Shown piece by piece: positions 1 to 8,400 of a DNA stretch of 21,000 nucleotides. The DNA is from Glandiceps talaboti (Eukaryota > Hemichordata > Enteropneusta > Spengelidae): positions 24,384,592 to 24,405,591 of the forward strand of contig NC_135554.1 in the NCBI RefSeq assembly GCF_964340395.1. The letters are read 5' to 3'. The position numbers and the translations under genes were made by a program. How positions within the stretch are numbered: position 1 is the stretch's first letter; every line of letters starts with the position of its first letter. The notes beneath the pieces were generated by a model, which had not been told where the DNA came from, searched no databases, and was given only the letters and a program-made list of their open reading frames with translations.

Positions 1-1090
1 AACGAGGTGTGCAACGTTGAGGGCGAACTCTGATAAAGGCGGTCTGATTAGCTTTATTTACTGTGTTTCCTGAAACGTAAACAGATAAAGAAAATTGTCT
101 TTTCCTTGATTAGATTTTAACAACATTGGCTCATAGACCCTCTGATTGGCTATTGTGATCCTAATATTGGAGAGAATTCTCAGCTTTGAAAAATTAAAAA
201 CAATGCAATGTCAACAAGACATGCCATACAAAAGAAAACATATTCTTCATTTAAATTTTATTAAAATAAAAAATATTACAGCATTATCTTTGATTATTTA
301 CAAAAATAATTTAGATAAATTGAATTTTGTTTACAAAAATAGACACTGAATTTTTGAGTTTTGAAATATTACATTACTGTTTGAAATGAAATAAAAATTT
401 ACAATTACATATTTTGAGTGAAGAATAAAAATCTTACTGTACAACCATCAAAAATTGAAAAACTTGGATCATGAGCTGCCTGCTACAGAGTAAATGCAAC
501 AATTTCTAGAGTTGTGATTTTTTCCTTAACTTGAGCACTTAATTTTCTCAATTTATGTACAAAAGTCAAATGACCATAAAATAAGGAACTGTTACGTGAA
601 ATAACACATACATATTAAAGTCTAGATATAACAGGCAAGCATGTTGTACTGAAAGGAATTATATATATAGTTAAATTGAGGTTTTACATTTTGAAATGTT
701 ACAAAAATACACTACTACATTAATTTTTCTATTTTGACTTCAGAAACATACACAACTCGGACAAATTGACAACAAAGAAATACTTACATTCCATACCAAA
801 ATATAAAAGTAGGCGATGTTATAATAACTTACAATGTCTTTATAGCAAATGTACATTTTTGATTATTTTTGTACACTGTGACATGAGTGAATGAAAAATT
901 TTGTATTCTTATTTTATTCACATCTAGTACACCATTTCTATGAGTATAAAATGGTTTTCTTCTCTACGTTGACACACTCTAATGTAAACCTATACATTAT
1001 CCATTCATATTCATTCATTTTGACAAAAAATGACTTATCAGCCTGAAAGGGCCTGGGCGAAGGTTTATTTATTTTGTATATTAACTGTAC
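1..1090. other. AT-rich stretch, no gene recognised
   Basis: I see no coding signature here. The open frames are short, low in complexity and rich in K, N, I and L, as expected of AT-rich noise. A TTTATT word near 51-56 (AATAAA on the minus strand) could be the poly(A) signal of a minus-strand gene starting left of the window's gene pair, but nothing else supports that. The sequence is dominated by A/T runs. Confidence 0.5.
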
Positions 1091-1095
1091 TGTAT

Positions 1096-1452
1096 TTAAA
1101 GGGGCACAAGCTGAGTTTATACATATTTGGGTTTAGTTTATGCTGCACACATGTAAAAGGTACTCGATTCATTCTGCTTACTGATGCATACTTAAACATC
1201 ACTTGCAATTGACTGAATCAAAGCTGATACTAAGATATAACTCATAAATGATCTGATGATGTAATTTATCATATGTATCAAAAAATGTACAGGAACTCCC
1301 TTCTATGCAATCAACAGTTCTAACAATGCCAGAACACAAATTGCAATGTCATAGAAGATATGTTTCGATTATGCGAGAATAGCAAATGGACGTTTTTCCT
1401 AAGTATGTTCATGTAAGCAAAAAGCTTATAAACTCAGCTTGTGCAACTTTAA
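1096..1452. mobile_element. TTAA-flanked inverted-repeat MITE candidate
   Basis: The two ends are inverted copies. The left end starts AGGGGCACAAGCTGAG (1100 onward). The right end, read on the minus strand from 1448, starts AGTTGCACAAGCTGAG. They match at 20 of 22 bases, including an uninterrupted 18-base inverted match (1104-1121 and 1427-1444). Each end abuts TTAA (1096-1099 and 1449-1452). TTAA target duplications are typical of piggyBac-type transposition. The 349-bp body has no ORF, so it would be non-autonomous. The TIR does not begin with the CCY usual for piggyBac, so the superfamily is uncertain. Confidence 0.5.
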
Positions 1453-1794
1453 TCTTAATATCACTATAATAAACTACTGAACTCCTATTACAACTATGTA
1501 GTGATCAGGTTATTTGCCAAGTTAGTATTTTTCTACTTTAGAATAACTCAAATTAAAAGATCAGGTTTGTTCATCAGATGTCCTTACCCATGGTAAGTAC
1601 GGTAAGATTATACATGAGAGATGTAATAGTTGTCAAGTCAATCAAACTCACATGCAGGATATGTCAAGGACGGAATTCAGAGACACACTGTGCTACCATG
1701 ATTCATACTCCTCATATGTGAGTGGGGCTTAGAATGTATGATCACTTCTAGTCTTTCACTTTCAGTCAGTCTAAACGACTTTCATGCCTTCTAG

Positions 1795-1795
<1 letters not shown>

Positions 1796-1829
<34 letters not shown>
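1796..1829. repeat. (AC)n microsatellite
   Basis: This is about 34 bases of uninterrupted AC dinucleotide. It is followed by a short tandem duplication (CACACTTTACCATACCTCTA twice, about 1825-1866) and then by the repeat at 1845-1934. Confidence 0.95.
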
Positions 1830-1831
<2 letters not shown>

Positions 1832-1844
1832 TACCATACCTCTA

Positions 1845-1934
1845 CACACACTTTACCATACCTCTAGCATTAACATCCTGCACATTTACTTTACAATTTT
1901 TATGACATTCACAGATCAATCCCAAATCTTGTCT
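1845..1934. repeat. Direct repeat copy 1 (partner at 2792-2885)
   Basis: About 90 bp from TTTACCATACCTCTAGC to CCCAAATCTTGTCT recurs almost unchanged at 2792-2885. I see one C/T difference and a 4-6 base indel. Both copies are preceded by CA-rich microsatellite. One copy lies downstream of the C19orf44-like gene and the other in its last intron, so the pair brackets the terminal exon. Confidence 0.85.
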
Positions 1935-1950
1935 AAGAATACTTCTAGAT

Positions 1951-2201
1951 ACTAAACAATGTATCAAAATAAGTGAAACTGATCACCAGGTTTCATGTTG
2001 GGATAGACACAACAAAAGATAACACACAAATATCTCTTACACAGTGTCTGCTATGTATTTTGTTACTGATAACAAAAAATACAAATGTAACAAAAACAGA
2101 GTAAACACTGTGTAAGGGATGTCTGTGTGTTATCTTTATTGTGTCTATCTCAACATGAAACCTGGTGATCACTCTCACTGATCTTGATACATTGTTTAAT
2201 A
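1951..2201. mobile_element. Foldback MITE with ~95-bp inverted arms, TA target site
   Basis: The left arm (about 1952-2046) and right arm (about 2105-2199) are inverted copies matching at nearly 90 percent. They run from TAAACAATGTATCAA through GATCACCAGGTTTCATGTTG to CTTACACAGTGT. The loop of about 58 bp contains a second small palindrome (GTATTTTGTTA with TAACAAAAAATAC). TA dinucleotides flank both ends, compatible with a Tc1/mariner-type MITE, but a TA duplication is weak evidence. There is no transposase. The right arm contains AATAAA on the minus strand, used below as the likely poly(A) signal of the upstream gene. Confidence 0.8.
2135..2140 (-). promoter_or_regulatory. Probable poly(A) signal AATAAA of the C19orf44-like gene
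   Basis: This is the first AATAAA on the minus strand after the TGA at 2371-2369, giving a 3' UTR of roughly 250 nt. An ATTAAA variant lies nearer, at 2200-2195. Both are inside the foldback MITE. The equivalent place in the other arm reads ACAACAAAAGATA, which lacks the hexamer. The assignment rests on position and motif only. Confidence 0.45.
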
Positions 2202-2368
2202 GCATTTGCAAGCTAAGTTGAAATCTCCTGTAAAAGGATCAAATCCAGTACTGAGTTGTATCAGTAGCATTGCACAACTACATCTGATGAGATGTTGGAA
2301 GGTTTCAGGTAAGTATATGTTTGCATTTGTCTGTAGACAGTCCATTGTAGTGGAGACACAAAGGATGA

Positions 2369-2455
2369 TCACTTTGTCTCCATTCCCATCTCTTCCTTAA
2401 CTTGTCTAAGCGCTTCTTCAAATGTCAGTCTTGGTTTGCGATGCCTGTGCAAGAA
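2369..2455 (-). CDS. C19orf44: C19orf44-like exon 7 (terminal coding exon)
   Basis: The acceptor TTTTCATTTCCAG precedes 28 codons (residues 663-690) and a TGA. The peptide HRHRKPRLTFEEALRQVKEE matches the C-terminal helix of the family. It enters in phase 0, agreeing with exon 6. The longer open frame upstream of the acceptor is intron read-through. Confidence 0.88.
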   Translation of the reverse strand, partial: FLHRHRKPRLTFEEALRQVKEEMGMETK

Positions 2456-5400
2456 CTGGAAATGAAAATAAACACACAACATTAAAAAGTGTATTTCCAC
2501 AGAGATCATGGATACTGTCTGATGGTTAGAATCCTTATAAAAAAATCCCCCATGACTCTGCATATTAGTTACATTACCAGTATATCTGCAAAATGCTATA
2601 TTACATTTACTTTAAAATTCATCTTAGTGTATACCACTAACTTATCATCAAGATCTTGACAAAGGCAACCACACATACATTTTCCAACTTATCTAAGGGT
2701 CATATGTGCCAATCAAATATTTTCAGTCTATGTATTCATATGATCACACACATACACATACACACATGTACGCACACAAGCACACACACATACACACTTT
2801 ACCATACCTCTAGCATTAACACCCTGCACATTTACTTTACAATTTTTATGACATTCACATGTTAGATCAATCCCAAATCTTGTCTTTTTTGGCTTCTATC
2901 TCCAACACACATACAGAACCACACAATTAACAAAAATTGAATGATGGCCATTTTTTTTTCACAGAACACACAGTTTTGCTGGTTGATCATTGAAAGCTCT
3001 TACCTCCTTTGTGTCTTCCAAAGTTACATACTGATAATCACTTTCAACAGCTGCTGCATAGCTGTTATGAATCTGTCGACTGTTGAGTACAAATTGTTGA
3101 GTTATCTGAATCTGAGATCTCAGCATATCATTTAGTGCAAGTACACTGGGACTGTATGATGTCAATGCTGTGGAGAGAAAGACATGAAAATACAGTCAAA
3201 TATAGTGGATCACAAAGCATGTACAAATCTGAGATCCCAATATATTATTTAGTGCTAACACACTGGAACCATATGGTATCAATACCATTGGAGAAAGACA
3301 TACAATGTATAAATCTGAGATTTCAGCATTATCATCCAGTACTAGTACACTGTTACACGTCATAACATTTCATATACAAATTCCTTGGTTAAGTTCTAAC
3401 CCATGCTACATTCTACACATTTTAGTAGCTGCATACATGTAAAACAGGTATTTCAGTATGAAATGAAAGTAACTTGTAAGGACCATAAAGTTACAGACTG
3501 TGCCCCTTTCACTCTGTACATTCTACATTCTACATGTAACAGTACATTCTACAGGATCATCACTTGTCTTGTACCAAGAAGTTTGTTCTTATCAGTCTGC
3601 CTCTGTTACCAGCTCGTTTCAGGATTGATTAAAACCTTGACTGTTAACATATAAAGCTCTTCATAGCTTAACTCCAGTGTACATTTGTGATCTTCTCCAG
3701 CCGGCCATACACACCAAGTTGCACTCTACGTTCAACAAAGGATCTGCTTACAACATATTACAGACAAATCACCTATGGAGGTTGCTCATTCTCATATGTC
3801 ACTTCCAAACTATGGAACTCTGCCGACTGACATTCACCAAGCCTCCAGCCTGGATTGTTTCAAAACAAAACTGAAGACCTATCTGTTCAATAATGCTGAC
3901 TGACTGATTGATTGATTGATTGATTGTTGATGTGTATATTACTATTGACTTACCTTCCACTGCATCAGGACTAATAACATGGCTTGCTATGGGAGTGGGA
4001 TCTACGTATTGAAGTCCAAATGCTGATCCATACACAGCTGACCCAGCATCTAAAATTAATTAAAGCATTTTGAGGAAACCATTGTGAAAATAGGAGGGAC
4101 CTTTAAAACTGATAGAGACAATTCTGACATCTCAAAATCCCTCATACTTCTTAGCAGTCTCTCTACTATTTGTGATTGCGAACACAATCCAGAGATAACG
4201 TTAAAATCATGTTATCAGTATTTTAAACTTTTTGAAACAATTCTCCTCTCCTCTTCTTTGTTATACATATGTTCAATGGAGAGCATATAGTAATACAAGA
4301 GAATAACTATGTTTGGCAAAATTTTACAATATCACCTTTGACCTTGTCCTGTCTGGACATTAAAAGCAACAATTATTATGTAAATCCTATTTAAACATTA
4401 GCTATACACTGGTCTAGAAAACTCCCTACCTCTTCTCCACTGATAAGCTAACAGCACATCATCTGCTTGAACCGCCATGTCCCTCGTATTATGCTGACTT
4501 TTCCTCTTTGCTTTCTTTTTCTGAGGCGTCATACTCCTTGTGATGGTGCGCGAGTCAGTATACGAAGTGAAACTCTCACTGTAACTGACACTTTCAGAGT
4601 CGTCTTCGGGTAAATCAATTGTGACATCTGAATCTGTCTGGTAAGATTCAAAATCCTCACTATACGTAGAGGCTCTTTTCTTGTTTCTCCAAGCTGCTCT
4701 TCGACTCTCCGGTGACCTTCGACCTTTTGGCGACCCAGTTCGATCTGTCTCAAATGTGTCCGAGTAAGATTTTTCAGAAATGCTATCAAAATCTTGTGTG
4801 TAGGTATCCTCTGATTGGATACTTACACTCTTAGAGAATCTCTCTGAGCGAGGCGTACTTAAAATACTACGAGTTTTAATTTCCGATACAGATCGCTGTG
4901 TCAATATTTCACTTTCAATGTCACTAGTTTGATCAATTGATCCTACGGATTCAATACTTCGTGCACCACCTGCTCGGAAAATATTTTGTGATTGTTCTTT
5001 TCTGGACCGTTCACGACTTGACTGTCTCCTCAGCTGCCGTTTTTCTGCTTTTCTTCTCACATAGCTGTCTGTATCAGATAATTCTTCGGGGCTTATCATC
5101 CTGGGAGTGGGATCAAAACGTACTTCTGGTTCCGGGCTAAAAATCCGTAGCTCCTCTATACCCAGTACTTGCACACCTACAGATTAGCGAAGGAATGGTT
5201 GGGACCATATATAAGTATACTCTCTACTAGACTCTAGACTGTGATAGTAAGGTCACAAGAAGTGTACATGTAATCATGGGTTATACTTTTATGATGTAAT
5301 ACAGTAACTGTCAGGCAATATGACAAAAAGGGATTTCAAGAAAAATATCTTGGAATATTTAACAAAGTTCATTTACTTTCTGTGTAAATCCATTCATATG

Positions 5401-8400
5401 TTTGTTGTCATACAAGCTTCAAATGACAGTCAGTCAGTTGGTAAATAAAAAACAAGACAATGTGAGTGTGTTTATATGTTGGTGATGCTTTCAACAAATA
5501 ATCATGTTTTTAAGTCTGGACAGTACATCACAACTTAGAAAGAAGAAGACTTTGAGTCATTGAAGGAATTATGTGGTGATTTATCTTTGAACTGACCATA
5601 GAGGGCGCCATTACAATTTTTCAGTCAGAATGATCCATAAATACAGGGTCGATTGAGTCATGAGAAAAATAGAAATGAAAGGGACCACCCGAGGTTGGAG
5701 TTCTCTTGAACAAAGTAACAGCAACAATATAAAGAGTTTATTTTCTGAGGTGTATTTTTAAGTTAAGCTGACACTACACAAGACTCTGAACAAACGGTGT
5801 CAGTACAAATACACATATCTATGGTGCAACTTGAGATTGAAGACCGTCCTGATGTTTGAAATCCTACTATATATGTACATGCAACTCCCCCCAACTGAGA
5901 TGGACCTAGGATCTATGATTCATGTGAGTATCTCAGGTAGGAGAAACTACATTACTGTCAGCTAAATGATGCCCCAAGATAAGTACACATATATCGGGTA
6001 ATTTACCTGCAAAGTTTTCTTCTGAAATGGTTGAGTCGTGTACACTAACAGATAGATGTGGTTCTACTTCATCAACCACACTAGCTACTGACTCTGTCTC
6101 CACTGAATCATGTCTGTATATCTTTAATGGAGGGCTTGGTGTGCGGCGTTTTAGGATCGGACTTGGTGATCTACGAGAAGGTGATGGTGACTTCCTTCTG
6201 TTCTTCTTGGCTTGTTTACTCTGTCATAGTAATGGAAAGAATCTATGAGAGTATTGTGCATGTTATGGGTGAATGAAAGTTTGATAATTAGTGGCACATA
6301 CTACATGTATAGACAGACACTGGGATATTAAACAAGCAAACTTACGTACACAATACAATACAATGGATGACTTGATTGTAACCTACCATGATGGTAATGA
6401 CTACCAAGAGGGGTGTGTTGTTTCTATCTCATTCGTTTTTTTTCACATATTTTGACTTTAGTTTTCAGATCACAGCTCCTGTATCTGATCACAGAGATTG
6501 TATGTTTTGTCTATTTTACATACTAGTACCGTAGTAGACTATTTTATTATAGTGACATGAGGTAATTCCTCCCAGCCCACTGGCCTTACATCATGTATAT
6601 GTCACCTTCAACAAAAATTGATACATTGGAAGCACATAAACTTATTATTTAACTTATTATACCTATTCATATGGTATACAATCATGCACAATATCATTTT
6701 CATAGAATCAAACTTGGTCATACAACGTCCACAATAGTATCCCACTATCTCACTAAAAACATCAATAATGACTGGCATGTCTGGTCTCATGGTTTGATGA
6801 TTTGAATCATAAGAGCATGACAGTATGCCAGTGACGGTGACAAATTGCCAGTATGGTGTACTCATATATTTACATGTACTCATACTCTAGTGTTTGTAAT
6901 GTTCACGGTTCTCTGCAACCATAGACTATTTATGTTAGTGCTTGCAGTGATCTCTGCAGCCATAATTTCATGAGTGTTTTGAGTGAAACTGCAGCAGAAA
7001 ACACCATCCTAACACCCCCCCCCCCCACCTGTACCATTGCCACTCTTGCATTATAGGGTTCTGTTGTTACTAGATATGCAAGTGGACCAATGCAACTTAT
7101 CACTGGTAGTGTTACACATATGTAATCATATTTCTTACCATTGATTTAGTTTTCATTGCAGTAGCTTCTAATTCTGAAATATCTCTTATTGGTGGTATGT
7201 CTGGAGAACTTATCGGTGTTAAATTCTTCATGAATTCTTCATCACTGTCACTCACACTAATACTGAAAGCTCGCGATAGAGTCGGCTGCTTCTGAGACTT
7301 TTTTGGTGTTGAGGTAACGTTGCTTATTTTGTTACCCTTTGGAGAATTGCCAGCAGTTGCTTTCTTCTTAAGGAATCTACTACCACCTTTTCCAAAATCA
7401 TCATCACTGATACTCAGGTCTTTTTCTTGAACCTTGCTTCTATATCCTTGCCCCCTCTGTTTACTGTCAAACTTTCTTCCCAGCTCAGCAGCTTTGTTAA
7501 GTGCAGACGATCCAGTAATGTTAGCGCTGTGTCTAAGGTTAGACTGACTTGTGGGTTTTCTGAAGTTTGGGGAAGCATCCATACTTTTGCTAAGGCCCTG
7601 CACATTGGTGTTACTTGGTGATTTCTTCTTCTTGAGGAAGCGACTGGCTTCAGCACTAAATTTTGGCTGAGCTTTCACATCATTACTTGACATTGAGACA
7701 TCACTGATATCAATATCATTTTTGCTAATGGTGGTAGACTTCTGTGCACTTGTCTTCAATGTCAAAGTGTTCAAATATGCCTGGGGAGAAATATTGAAAA
7801 TCAATCAATCAATCAAATTTCTATAGCGCCGATTTCCAGAGCAATGTTCTGTTCAGTAGCTGAATGGATAAAGCACACTATATGCTAAATGGTGACCTTA
7901 AAATAAATATTCAGTTTTGTTTTGAGTGAATTACTTGTCATTTCAACACACTGTATTTTTATTTTAGTTTGTTGTTTTTGACACACAGCAAATAACTAAC
8001 ACTAGCAACAGGGCTAGGGGCATTCATTCTGTCCACTCTAGTAGTAGTATAGTAGAGTCAGTAGAGGTAGGCCTGGGTAGCATGGTTGGAAGTGTTTCCA
8101 TCTACATGTACTGATGTAGTAATCATGGGAGGGTCATGGGTTTGAGTTTCAGCCCTGGTCCACTTTTCTCCTTCTCTGTTTACTACAATACAAATCTACT
8201 TTTAAATTACCCCTGCCCCTAGATGTATCCAGCATTGTAAACTTGGTTGATTAAACTTGACACACAACACAAGCACCTTGTAGTAAAGCTTTTGTCCTTC
8301 ACAAATTGTCACCAGTATTCTTCCAAACGGGGTAGGACCAACTCGGCCCATTGCCAACTCGTCCCATCGCCAACTCGGCCCACGTGATTGCCAACTCAGC

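Larger units (their letters stand above)
2456..3003 (-). other. Intron 6 of the C19orf44-like gene
   Basis: The donor is GAG|GTAAGA at 3004/3003 and the acceptor CAG is at 2456. It holds a CA/TACA-rich microsatellite (about 2743-2796) and the second copy of the 90-bp direct repeat. No coding signal is seen inside. Confidence 0.8.

Noticed and set aside
146-349. AT-rich 67-codon ORF near the window start
   Set aside because: Low-complexity K/N/I/L composition and no conserved pattern; expected by chance in AT-rich DNA.
3677-3874. 65-codon plus-strand ORF as a small gene
   Set aside because: It is an off-frame reading of the LINE 3' fragment; the retrotransposon peptide lies in the other frames.
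5594-5611. CTCF-like word (CCATAGAGGGCGCC)
   Set aside because: The AGAGGGC core fits, but the upstream half of the consensus is off by one base. Too weak to call.
6608-6883. 91-codon minus-strand ORF with YYCGRC and FMCFQC
   Set aside because: It lies inside intron 2. The cysteine pairs do not line up with His at zinc-finger spacing, and there is no other coding support.
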